A DNA stretch of 64,000 nt from Chloroflexota bacterium (lineage in GTDB: Bacteria; Chloroflexota; Anaerolineae; Anaerolineales; Villigracilaceae), in NCBI GenBank assembly GCA_013388855.1, contig JACAEM010000025.1, positions 62,001 through 126,000 of the forward strand, read 5' to 3'. A model generated the notes under the pieces. That model had not been told where the DNA came from. It ran no database searches and saw only the letters and a program-made list of their open reading frames with translations. The number at the start of each line of letters is the position of its first letter. Within the stretch, counting starts at the first letter, position 1. Made by a program: the position numbers and the translations under genes. Of the stretch, positions 1-7,786 are shown in pieces.

Positions 1-117
1 TCAGATTGTTTTATCGGACTCACCTGCACTTGCGTCAGGTGCAAGTGTCATCCTCCTCGTAACACCGCACCTGTGGTGGGTGCAGGTGTGACGTAACACT
101 ACTGTAGGAATCTTAGA
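1..117. promoter_or_regulatory. Hairpin-rich leader before wecB
   Basis: No credible gene lies here. Two adjacent hairpins are visible: CACTTGC (27-33) pairs with GCAAGTG (41-47), and CACCTG (68-73) pairs with CAGGTG (83-88). A competing pairing, CACCTG (21-26) with CAGGTG (36-41), uses the same motif as the second hairpin. The stretch ends with AGGAA about 10 nt before the wecB ATG, a weak ribosome site. It could be an intergenic palindromic repeat, the terminator of a gene left of the window, or a leader structure; the sequence does not decide. Confidence 0.4.
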
Positions 118-1188
118 ATGAAATTTATCTCTGTTGTGGGCGCACGCCCGGAGTTTATTCAGGCAACGCCGGTCAGCCGCGCCCTGCGAAAGAACCATCA
201 GGAAATCCTCGTCCACACCGGTCAACATTACGACTATTTGATGTCGCAGACCTTCTTCGACGAACTTGGAATCCCTGCGCCCGACTACAACCTCGAAGTC
301 GGTTCCGGCACCCATGCAGCTCAGACCGCTGAGATTCTCGTCCGTTTTGAAGAACTGGTTTTGAAGGAAAAACCCGATGCTGTGATTATCCGCGGCGATA
401 CCAATTCCACCCTGGCGGGCGCGCTAGTCGCGAGCAAACTGCATATCCCAACCGTTCATATCGAAGCGGGTGAGCGCAGTTTCGACCGCCGCATGCCTGA
501 AGAGATCAATCGCCTTGTCGCGGATCAACTCTCTTCAGCATACTTTTGCGTGAGTCAGGCTGCGGTCGATCAACTTGCCAGGGAAGGCATCACGAAGAAC
601 GTCTTTTGGGTGGGGGATGTGATGCTGGACGCCAACCTTGCTAACCGTCCGCTTGCCCGACAGAAGTCCACAGTCCTTTCCAAACTGGAGCTTGATCCCG
701 GCAAATATAGCTTGGTCACTGTCCACCGCGCCGCCAATACCGACGATCTCGCCCGTTTGTCGAACATTGTCACAGCCTTGAGTAATGTCGGCGAAACAGT
801 GATTTTCCCCGTTCACCCGCGGACGCGTGGCGCGCTCCAAAAACTGGATGTGCAATTTGGCGATAATGTCCGCCAGATAGAACCAGTGGGCTACTACGAC
901 ATGATGGTACTGGAAGAGAATGCCCGTATAATCGCTACGGATTCGGGCGGCGTGCAGCGCGAAGCCTATTTTTGGAGCAAGCCCTGCCTCACCTTGCGCG
1001 ATGAAACCGAATGGACGGAAACTGTGCAGGTGGGGTGGAACAAACTCGTTGGCGTGGATGTGGATTGCATTTTGAGCGCATGGAAGACCTTCACACCTCC
1101 CGCGGAACAGCCACCAATATTTGGCGATGGGACTGCCGGAGAAAAGATTGCGAATATTTTGGGTCAAATTCAATTATCTGTTCATTAG
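118..1188 (+). CDS. wecB: UDP-N-acetylglucosamine 2-epimerase (non-hydrolysing)
   Basis: A cytosolic enzyme of 356 aa, normal for the family, that interconverts UDP-GlcNAc and UDP-ManNAc to supply a sugar donor for surface polysaccharide. Family hallmarks are the N-terminal GARPEFIQATPVSRAL, the HTGQHYD loop, the RGDTNSTLAGA stretch, HIEAGERSFDRRMPEEINR, the HRAANTD motif and the C-terminal DSGGVQREA segment that binds the nucleotide. The usual GLRS is GERS here, a modest change. It is the first of a long same-strand series of polysaccharide genes, 17 nt before the FAD oxidoreductase. A hydrolysing NeuC-type epimerase is less likely because the non-hydrolysing motifs are all present. Confidence 0.9.
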   Translation: MKFISVVGARPEFIQATPVSRALRKNHQEILVHTGQHYDYLMSQTFFDELGIPAPDYNLEVGSGTHAAQTAEILVRFEELVLKEKPDAVIIRGDTNSTLAGALVASKLHIPTVHIEAGERSFDRRMPEEINRLVADQLSSAYFCVSQAAVDQLAREGITKNVFWVGDVMLDANLANRPLARQKSTVLSKLELDPGKYSLVTVHRAANTDDLARLSNIVTALSNVGETVIFPVHPRTRGALQKLDVQFGDNVRQIEPVGYYDMMVLEENARIIATDSGGVQREAYFWSKPCLTLRDETEWTETVQVGWNKLVGVDVDCILSAWKTFTPPAEQPPIFGDGTAGEKIANILGQIQLSVH

Positions 1189-1205
1189 TAAGTGGAAAAA
1201 ACATC

Positions 1206-2531
1206 ATGGATAAAACATCAGATCAAAAAGTCGGCATCATTGGCGGTGGGATCATGGGCATCAGCCTGGGATACTTCCTCTCGAAGCAGGGTGTCAAGGT
1301 CACAATCTACGAAGCCTCGCCGGTGTTGGGCGGATTGGCGGGTCCCATTGTCCTCGAAGATGGCACAGAAGTGGACCGCTTTTATCACGCCATACTTTCC
1401 AGTGACCGCCACTTGAGCGACTTGTGCAAAGAACTGGGTATTCATGACCAATTGCGTTTCAAAGAGACCAAGACCGGTTTCTATTACAAAGGCGCGATCC
1501 ATCCGATGAATAACATCATCGAGTTCTTGAAGTTCCCGCCCCTCGGCTGGATCGACCGCTTTCGCCTCGGTCTTACCGTGCTTGCCGCGCAATTTGTCAG
1601 GGATTGGAAAAGCCTCGAATCGATCAGTGTGCAATCTTGGCTGTTGAAATGGAGTGGTCCGGGGACCTTCCATAACATTTGGCGCCCGATGCTCAAAGCC
1701 AAATTCGACGGTGGCTTTGATAATGTTCCGGCCACGTGGATCTGGTCGCGGCTCGTGCGCATGAAATCCACGCGTGAGGGTGCAAATCAGAAGGAGATGG
1801 CGGGGCACCTGATCGGCGGGTACATCACCCTCATCAAAGCCATGACTGAAAAGATCAAGGCGAACGGTGGGGAGGTGCTCCTCAAGACCCCGATCAAGGA
1901 AATTGTCATTGAGAACGGCAAAGCGACCGGAGTTCGCCTGACAAATGGCGAAGTTGCGAACTATGACAAGGTGGTTTGCACGATGCAGGCGCCCATCTTC
2001 CAGCGGTTGATTCCCTCGGCTGACCAGAAATATCGGGAGTACTTAAGCAAGCAGGATTATCTGGGAATTATTGCACCGCTTCTCGTACTGGACCGCCCGC
2101 TTAGCGGGAATTGGACCTTGAACATTACCGATGACCGATTCCCGTTCACGGGCGTCATTGAGACAACCGCTTACATCGATCCCAAGTATGTCGGTGGCTA
2201 TCATCTGGTATATCTGCCCAAATACACGGCTCCGGGCAGTTCGTGGCAGCAGAAGACGGATGATGAGATCAAAGCCATTTGGTTGGAAAATCTCCAGGCG
2301 ATGTTTCCAGCTTTCGATCCGAAGTCGATCCGCTATTTTCTCATCCACCGCGAGCGATACGTCGAGCCGTTGCATGGGTTAAATGAGACAAATTCCATCC
2401 CGGCGGTCAAGACCCCTGTCGCGAATTTATATCTGGCAACTACATCCCAAATCTATCCCGCTTTGACGAACGGCGAGTCGGTGAGCCGCCATGCGCGTGA
2501 AGCATCGGAGATTATTCTACAGGAGAAATAA
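1206..2531 (+). CDS. FAD/NAD(P)-dependent oxidoreductase (protoporphyrinogen-oxidase-like)
   Basis: A 441-aa flavoprotein. The N-terminus has a Rossmann dinucleotide fold with GIIGGGIMGIS (residues 10-20), followed by the FAD-binding segment GGLAGPI. The C-terminus has the ATTSQIYPALTNGESVSRH stretch typical of the amine-oxidase/protoporphyrinogen-oxidase-like family that occurs in polysaccharide loci. The ATG at 1206 is chosen because the GxGxxG motif then sits at the normal distance; the frame is open further upstream inside wecB but that part is not family-like. Its stop shares one base with the next ATG (TAATG), implying coupling to the sulfotransferase. The substrate is unknown; oxidation or ring change of a nucleotide sugar or lipid-linked sugar is inferred from context only. 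Confidence 0.75.
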   Translation: MDKTSDQKVGIIGGGIMGISLGYFLSKQGVKVTIYEASPVLGGLAGPIVLEDGTEVDRFYHAILSSDRHLSDLCKELGIHDQLRFKETKTGFYYKGAIHPMNNIIEFLKFPPLGWIDRFRLGLTVLAAQFVRDWKSLESISVQSWLLKWSGPGTFHNIWRPMLKAKFDGGFDNVPATWIWSRLVRMKSTREGANQKEMAGHLIGGYITLIKAMTEKIKANGGEVLLKTPIKEIVIENGKATGVRLTNGEVANYDKVVCTMQAPIFQRLIPSADQKYREYLSKQDYLGIIAPLLVLDRPLSGNWTLNITDDRFPFTGVIETTAYIDPKYVGGYHLVYLPKYTAPGSSWQQKTDDEIKAIWLENLQAMFPAFDPKSIRYFLIHRERYVEPLHGLNETNSIPAVKTPVANLYLATTSQIYPALTNGESVSRHAREASEIILQEK

Positions 2532-3106
2532 TGGATTCAAAAACAGTTATTGTAGTATCCGGTTTGCCGCGTTCCGGCACATCCATGATGATGAAGATGC
2601 TGGAGGCGGGTGGTCTGCCAATTTTGACCGACAACCTGCGCGAGGCGGATGCCAACAACCCCAAAGGGTATTACGAGTTCGAGCGCGTCAAACAAATGAA
2701 GGACGGCGACCTTGCCTGGCTTCCGGAGGCAGTGGGCAAGGTGGTAAAGATCGTCACCGGCTTGATCACATATCTGCCCTCGGAGTACAAGTACAAGGTC
2801 ATCTTTATGCGGCGTGACCTGAATGAGATCCTGTCCTCACAGAAAAAAATGCTTGGGCGGCTTGGCAGGGAGGATGATAATATCCCTGACGACAAGATGG
2901 CGAAGGTATACGAGGAACATCTGAAGCAGGTGCGAGGCTGGCTGGTCAGGCAGCCCAACATCGAAGTGTTGTATGTAAACTACAATACGATGATTGCCGA
3001 CCCAACCGAATCGCTGCAAAAGATCAATGAATTTCTAGGCGGCGGCATGGATGTTCAGGTTATGGCTGGCGTGGTGGACAAGGAACTCTATCGCGAAAGA
3101 AAATAA
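2531..3106 (+). CDS. Small sulfotransferase-family protein
   Basis: A protein of 191 aa. Residues 11-19 (GLPRSGTSM) form the 5'-phosphosulfate-binding P-loop of PAPS-dependent sulfotransferases. The later FMRRDLNEILSSQKKML segment resembles the 3'-phosphate-binding region, with Arg followed by Ser. It is shorter than classical sulfotransferases (250-300 aa), so it may be a minimal form. It is translationally coupled to the preceding FAD gene (TAATG overlap) and followed after 34 nt by a small membrane protein. In this locus it could sulfate a polysaccharide, which would fit the sulfatase-fold genes downstream, but the acceptor cannot be read from sequence. Confidence 0.7.
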   Translation: MDSKTVIVVSGLPRSGTSMMMKMLEAGGLPILTDNLREADANNPKGYYEFERVKQMKDGDLAWLPEAVGKVVKIVTGLITYLPSEYKYKVIFMRRDLNEILSSQKKMLGRLGREDDNIPDDKMAKVYEEHLKQVRGWLVRQPNIEVLYVNYNTMIADPTESLQKINEFLGGGMDVQVMAGVVDKELYRERK

Positions 3107-3140
3107 GTCGGCAATTGCTTACAAAGAAAGGAACAGACAA

Positions 3141-3401
3141 ATGAATTCACCGTTTCGATTATCCAGATTATTGACCCTGATGGGACTTTCAGATCCCATT
3201 AATGGACGCGGCTATTTGGGTCCGGAAACCCTGATGCCCTTGGCGTCCGTCCTGGCCGCGATTGCCGGTTTCTTCCTGATGTTCTGGCGGGTTATCGTTA
3301 AATTCTTCAAAACGACTTATCGCAAAATGCGAGGTCTGCCCGAAGAATTGCCGCCCGATCTGGATGTGGAAGAGCCTGTCGAAGAACAGACAGAGAAGTA
3401 G
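3141..3401 (+). CDS. Small single-pass membrane protein
   Basis: An 86-aa protein. The start at 3141 follows AAAGGA with suitable spacing; an upstream in-frame start inside the sulfotransferase is less likely. One hydrophobic helix (about residues 32-52, LMPLASVLAAIAGFFLMFW) is followed by a basic stretch and an acidic Pro/Glu-rich tail. I recognise no family. It sits 13 nt before the phosphodiesterase, so it may be an accessory subunit of the membrane-associated phosphohydrolases that follow. Confidence 0.6.
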   Translation: MNSPFRLSRLLTLMGLSDPINGRGYLGPETLMPLASVLAAIAGFFLMFWRVIVKFFKTTYRKMRGLPEELPPDLDVEEPVEEQTEK

Positions 3402-3414
3402 ACCTTCATAACAG

Positions 3415-5253
3415 ATGAAAAAAGTCATTGTCATCGGGCTGGATGGTTTCGAACCGAAGATCGCCGAAACCATGATGTCTCGTGGTGAACTCCCCAATTT
3501 GATGAAATTGCGTGAGCAGGGCGGATATTCGCGTTTGAAGACGACCGCCTCAGCTCAGACGCCTGTGGCTTGGTCCACCTTTTCAACCGGCACCAATCCC
3601 GGTGGGCACGGCATTTTCGATTTTCTGACTCGGGACACAAAAACCTATCTGCCGTTGATGGCATTGAGCCGCTACGAGCAGAAGAATGCCTTTGTCCTGC
3701 CCAAGGTCGTCAACATGCGCCGTGGCACCCCGTTCTGGGACCTGCTCTCAGCCAGGGATATTGAATCCACCATCCTGCGCATCCCGTGCGCGTACCCGCC
3801 GGACAAGGTCAAAGGGCGGATGCTTTCCGGGGTCGGCGTCCCTGACCTGCGCGGTGGATTTGGCACCTCTGCATTCTATACGACGCGCACTGGTCTGCAT
3901 GTCGAGTCCAGCGAGAAGGTGGTCAATGTCAATGTGAAGGATGGGAAGGTTTCCACGCATGTCATCGGTCCGCGCGACCCGAAGACCAGGTCCGATCACA
4001 AGTTCGATATCCATATCGAGGTACAGAAGACCGAGAACAAGATCGTCATCAGCTCGCAGGGACAGCCCGAAAAGCTGGAAGTGCAATTGGGTAGATGGAG
4101 CAAGTGGCTCAAAGTGAAGTTCAAGGTGGGTATGATGCAGTCTGTCTCCGGAATCGTGCGCTTTAACTTGCGGCAGCTCGAGCCTGATTTTGAATTGTAC
4201 GCCTCACCGGTCAACTTTGAAACGGAAGAGCCGTTGTTCCCAATCAGTTCGCCGCAGGAATATGCCCATGACCTGGCGATGAAGATTGGGCGTTATTACA
4301 CGGCGGGCATGGCGGAAGACCATGATGGGTTGAACAATGAACGCTTTGATGAAGCCGCGTATCTCGACCAATGCCGTATTGTCCTGCGCGAACGCCGCAA
4401 GATGATGGAGTTCGAACTGGGCAGGCTCGAAAAGGGATTCTTCTTCTGCCTGTTCGATACCCCGGACCGGCTGGCGCACATGTTCTGGCGATTCACCGAA
4501 CCCAATCATCCTGCCAACAAAGGCGAAGATGTCTCACGGTATGCCAGGGTCATCGAAGAGCACTACCGCGAATGTGACGAGATCGTCGGCGAAGCGATGA
4601 GACATGCCGATGCGGACACGTTATTCGTCGTCCTAAGCGATCATGGGATGAACTCCTTCCAGCGCGGCTTGAATCTCAACACGTGGCTGCATGATAATGG
4701 CTTCCTCGCCTTGAAGCCCGGTTTCAAGCCCGGTGAAAGCGGCGACTTTTTCCAGAACGTGGACTGGGATAGAACCCAGGCTTTTACACTTGGTTTGGGC
4801 GGCATCTTCCTCAATATGAAGGGACGCGAAGCGAATGGCATCGTCGGTGATGAGGATGCGGAAAAGGTGCGGGAGGGGATCGTAAGCGGATTGACCGGTC
4901 TGGTAGATTCCGACCGCGGTACGGTGGCAGTTCGCAGTGTAGTTCGACGCGAAGCGGTCTATCAGGGTCCATATGCGGGCGAGGCGCCCGACCTCATCGT
5001 CAATTTTTCCGAGGGCTATCGCGTTTCGTGGGATACGCCGCTTGGTGGAGTCCCCCAGGGTCTGTTCGTCGATAATACGAAGCGCTGGGGCGGCGATCAC
5101 GTCATTGACCCCGCGCTGGCTTCGGGGGTTTTGTTCATGAATAAAAAATTCCGCGCAGATGCGCCGGGGCTTGTTGACCTTGCGCCAACGATTCTCAATG
5201 TGTTCGGTGTGGCGAAAATTGCCGCGATGGAAGGGAGCGATTTGCTGTCATGA
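3415..5253 (+). CDS. Alkaline-phosphatase-superfamily phosphodiesterase (NPP-like)
   Basis: A 612-aa protein of the type I phosphodiesterase/nucleotide pyrophosphatase group. Asp10 in VIGLDGFEP is the first metal ligand. Thr49 in SAQTPVAWSTFSTG occupies the nucleophile position, followed by the NPGGHGIFDFL motif. Asp409-His410 in VVLSDHGMN are further metal ligands. There is no signal peptide, so it looks cytoplasmic. The next ATG overlaps its stop by 4 bases (ATGA) and encodes a shorter, degenerate homologue of its C-terminal part. Known relatives cleave phosphodiesters; the substrate here may be a nucleotide sugar, a lipid-linked precursor or phosphoglycerol, which is inference. Confidence 0.8.
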   Translation: MKKVIVIGLDGFEPKIAETMMSRGELPNLMKLREQGGYSRLKTTASAQTPVAWSTFSTGTNPGGHGIFDFLTRDTKTYLPLMALSRYEQKNAFVLPKVVNMRRGTPFWDLLSARDIESTILRIPCAYPPDKVKGRMLSGVGVPDLRGGFGTSAFYTTRTGLHVESSEKVVNVNVKDGKVSTHVIGPRDPKTRSDHKFDIHIEVQKTENKIVISSQGQPEKLEVQLGRWSKWLKVKFKVGMMQSVSGIVRFNLRQLEPDFELYASPVNFETEEPLFPISSPQEYAHDLAMKIGRYYTAGMAEDHDGLNNERFDEAAYLDQCRIVLRERRKMMEFELGRLEKGFFFCLFDTPDRLAHMFWRFTEPNHPANKGEDVSRYARVIEEHYRECDEIVGEAMRHADADTLFVVLSDHGMNSFQRGLNLNTWLHDNGFLALKPGFKPGESGDFFQNVDWDRTQAFTLGLGGIFLNMKGREANGIVGDEDAEKVREGIVSGLTGLVDSDRGTVAVRSVVRREAVYQGPYAGEAPDLIVNFSEGYRVSWDTPLGGVPQGLFVDNTKRWGGDHVIDPALASGVLFMNKKFRADAPGLVDLAPTILNVFGVAKIAAMEGSDLLS

Positions 5254-5864
5254 AAATTCTGGTCTTTGATTTGAATGGTGCGAAACGGACAAAGTTATTT
5301 GGCGATGAGCGGCTGGAAAATCTGTGCCGCCTGATGGACATGGGTTGTTTCGGCGAGTTGGAGGGCAATCCACGCGAATGGAATATTCTGGCGCGCCATG
5401 AGTCACATACATTGACATTGGGCGAGTTTCTCATTCAGGCAGGCAAGGAATTCGCAGTGTTCGATGATTTCGCCGCATTACAGGCAAAGCTTGCATCAGG
5501 GGCGTGGGATTGTTGCCAATACTCCGCCTCTTTCTCAGCCGAGGGCGACTCCACCGACCCTTACCTCGATTTTGACCTCGGTCTCGGTGAAACGCTCCAC
5601 TACCTGAGCGATGATACAGCACTGGTTATAGTCGGCGAGAGTTGTTTTGTGCTGGTTGCTTCGAATAACCCAATTACAGGGTATCAAGACGGCTCCACCC
5701 TCGACCTCACGCCGACGATACTTGAACTTGCCGGGTATCCATTACCCTCCGCGGCAGAGGGCAAATCCTGGGTGGCGGGTATGGAGTTGAATAACTCCTC
5801 CGGCTTGACCGAGGATGAACAAGCCATGCTTCGGGAGCGCTTGAGCGGGCTGGGATATATTTAG
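5250..5864 (+). CDS. Degenerate alkaline-phosphatase-fold partner protein
   Basis: A 204-aa protein whose start overlaps the preceding phosphodiesterase stop (ATGA). It begins ILVFDLNGAK, resembling the first strand of its neighbour (VIGLDGFEPK). It ends with DLTPTILELAGYPLPSAAEG, matching the conserved DLAPTILNVFG end of that enzyme. The metal-binding SDHG of the neighbour aligns by eye with GESC here, and no Thr nucleophile motif is present. It is therefore probably a catalytically dead relative, either a regulatory subunit or a structural half. A decaying pseudogene is possible, but the frame is intact and the coupling tight. Confidence 0.6.
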   Translation: MKILVFDLNGAKRTKLFGDERLENLCRLMDMGCFGELEGNPREWNILARHESHTLTLGEFLIQAGKEFAVFDDFAALQAKLASGAWDCCQYSASFSAEGDSTDPYLDFDLGLGETLHYLSDDTALVIVGESCFVLVASNNPITGYQDGSTLDLTPTILELAGYPLPSAAEGKSWVAGMELNNSSGLTEDEQAMLRERLSGLGYI

Positions 5865-5873
5865 AACGGATGA

Positions 5874-5896
5874 AGGTCACGCCGCAAGCGTGACCT
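5874..5896. repeat. Intergenic hairpin
   Basis: A perfect 9-bp inverted repeat, AGGTCACGC (5874-5882) with GCGTGACCT (5888-5896), loop CGCAA. It lies in the 55-nt gap between the degenerate phosphatase-fold gene and the first membrane sulfatase-fold gene. No T-run follows, so it is not an obvious terminator. It may stabilise or partition the mRNA, or be a small dispersed repeat. Confidence 0.55.
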
Positions 5897-5919
5897 ACGA
5901 TTTGATAAGGGTAGCATTC

Positions 5920-7770
5920 ATGAAAAGATTCGACAAAAAGTTTGCGCTCGAGATCCTTCAAATGGCGCTCTGGTTTGGTCTGGTCGCCGGGTTGGTGGAG
6001 GGCGTTTTGCTTTATGCTCTGCAACGCTATGACGCCCTGAAGGGACAAATCACCTATCTCGGTTCGGATTGGCAGGTATTGTGGGTCGCACCGATTTTCG
6101 ACGCATTATTCTTCCTTCTCGCGGGGCTCTTCCTGGCAGTCGCTGGACAATTTCCGCCGCAGAAATTCGCGAAGCGGATTGTTTATTTCGTGTTTTGTTT
6201 TCTTTTGTTTTTTGATTGGCTCATCATCTATCTTTCGGGCAGACTTTCACCGGTTGCCACCGGTGTTCTCGCGGCGGGCATTGCTTATCAGGTTTCGATG
6301 GTCATTTATGAGCGGGAGAAACGCTTCGTTCCATTTATTCAGAGGTCGTTCAAAGTGCTTGCAGGCGTGACAGTCGCTTTGCTGGTCATCATTCAAGGCG
6401 GTTTTTGGATTCAGGAACGCGTCGCAGTTGGCAACCTGCCTGAGGCGAAGGTGGATTCCCCGAACGTGCTGTTGATTGTTGTGGATACCCTGCGCGCCGA
6501 CCACATGTCGCTTCAGGGGTATGAACGTGAAACCGACCCGACGATGAAGCGCATTGCCTCGGAGGGGGTGATGTTTGAGAACGCTTACGCCACCTCCTCG
6601 TGGACATTGACCGCCCACGCTTCGCTCTTTACCGGTCGCTGGCCCTACGAACACAAGGCGGATGGCGGACGCGACCTCGATGAGACCTATCCCACCATTG
6701 CCGAAGCGTTAACCGCACGCGGCTACCGCACCGGTGCCTTCAACGGAAATTTTGAGACCGTCACCAAACGTTGGGGCTTTGCGCGCGGTTTTGTCCATTT
6801 TGAAGATTATTACCAGACTCTCCCCCAATTGGCAGTCAGTTCCTTGTATGGTCGCTTTTTGGAATATTATGCCCTTCATAAGGTTCTTAATATGGAATTT
6901 TCCATCGACCGCCGCTGGGCGCCAAGCGTCAACCAATCTGCTCTGGACTGGATCGATCAGGACAACCACAAACCATTCTTCGTCTTCATCAACTATTATG
7001 ATGTCCATGCGCCGTATATCTCCCCAGAACGGGCGCGCTTCTCCGAATTCGAGAACCCAGGCGGACTGGTCAACACAGACTGGACGACGGCCGATATTTA
7101 TAACCCCAAGACCCCTGAACAGGTCCAGGGCGAGGTCGACGCCTACGACGGCGGCATTTACTACACCGATCAGCAGATCGATTGGTTGTTGAAGGAACTG
7201 GATGCGCGCGGCGTACTGGATAACACGATTGTGATGATTACCTCCGATCATGGCGAATTATTCGGCGAACACGGTCTTTGGGAACATCATAACTCGTTGT
7301 ACAAGCCGGTCATACACGTGCCAATGATCATCTGGCGTCCAGGCTCTGTGCCACAAAACCTGCGGATTGATACGCCCGTCTCCAACGTGGCGTTACCTGC
7401 CACCATCCTGGATCTGTTGGGAGAACCGGAACAATCCCAGTTCCCTGGCCCATCGCTGGCGGAACTGTGGCGTGACCCATCCTCGGCGGTCAAATTTCCT
7501 GACCCGATTGCTGAAATGGCGCAGTCCAGTTGGGTGAATCCCAACCACCTCGCCATTTCCGGGGATATGTTCTCGGTCATCTCGCCCGAATGGCAGTATA
7601 TCGAACACTCGAAATTAGGCGTTGAATTATATGACATGGAGAATGACCCGGATCAATTGAACAACGTTGCTGAAGAAAGCGAAAATGCAACCGTTCTTGA
7701 AGACCTGAGGAATTACTACCTCGACGCATTGGAAAAAATAGGCATGACCTGGTCCGGGTCGAATCCGTAA
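5920..7770 (+). CDS. Membrane-anchored sulfatase-fold enzyme, Thr nucleophile (copy 1)
   Basis: A 616-aa protein. The first 170 residues contain about five transmembrane helices, followed by an extracytoplasmic sulfatase-fold domain. VVDTLRADH (Asp189) supplies a metal ligand, and TSDHGELFGEHG (Asp443-His444) the second site. At the activation loop, where true sulfatases have C/S-x-P-x-R, this protein has Thr229-Leu-Thr-Ala-His. It therefore cannot form formylglycine in the usual way. N-terminal helices plus a Thr nucleophile resemble LtaS/EptA-type phosphotransferases or NPP-type phosphodiesterases. The ATG at 5920 follows AAGGG; the frame is open a little further upstream. It is the tandem paralogue of the next gene. 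Confidence 0.75.
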   Translation: MKRFDKKFALEILQMALWFGLVAGLVEGVLLYALQRYDALKGQITYLGSDWQVLWVAPIFDALFFLLAGLFLAVAGQFPPQKFAKRIVYFVFCFLLFFDWLIIYLSGRLSPVATGVLAAGIAYQVSMVIYEREKRFVPFIQRSFKVLAGVTVALLVIIQGGFWIQERVAVGNLPEAKVDSPNVLLIVVDTLRADHMSLQGYERETDPTMKRIASEGVMFENAYATSSWTLTAHASLFTGRWPYEHKADGGRDLDETYPTIAEALTARGYRTGAFNGNFETVTKRWGFARGFVHFEDYYQTLPQLAVSSLYGRFLEYYALHKVLNMEFSIDRRWAPSVNQSALDWIDQDNHKPFFVFINYYDVHAPYISPERARFSEFENPGGLVNTDWTTADIYNPKTPEQVQGEVDAYDGGIYYTDQQIDWLLKELDARGVLDNTIVMITSDHGELFGEHGLWEHHNSLYKPVIHVPMIIWRPGSVPQNLRIDTPVSNVALPATILDLLGEPEQSQFPGPSLAELWRDPSSAVKFPDPIAEMAQSSWVNPNHLAISGDMFSVISPEWQYIEHSKLGVELYDMENDPDQLNNVAEESENATVLEDLRNYYLDALEKIGMTWSGSNP

Positions 7771-7786
7771 TGATTTGGATGGGCTG

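Noticed and set aside
1-315. A 104-aa frame on the minus strand at the left edge
   Set aside because: It runs antisense through the wecB start and the hairpin leader, has no family resemblance and no ribosome site.
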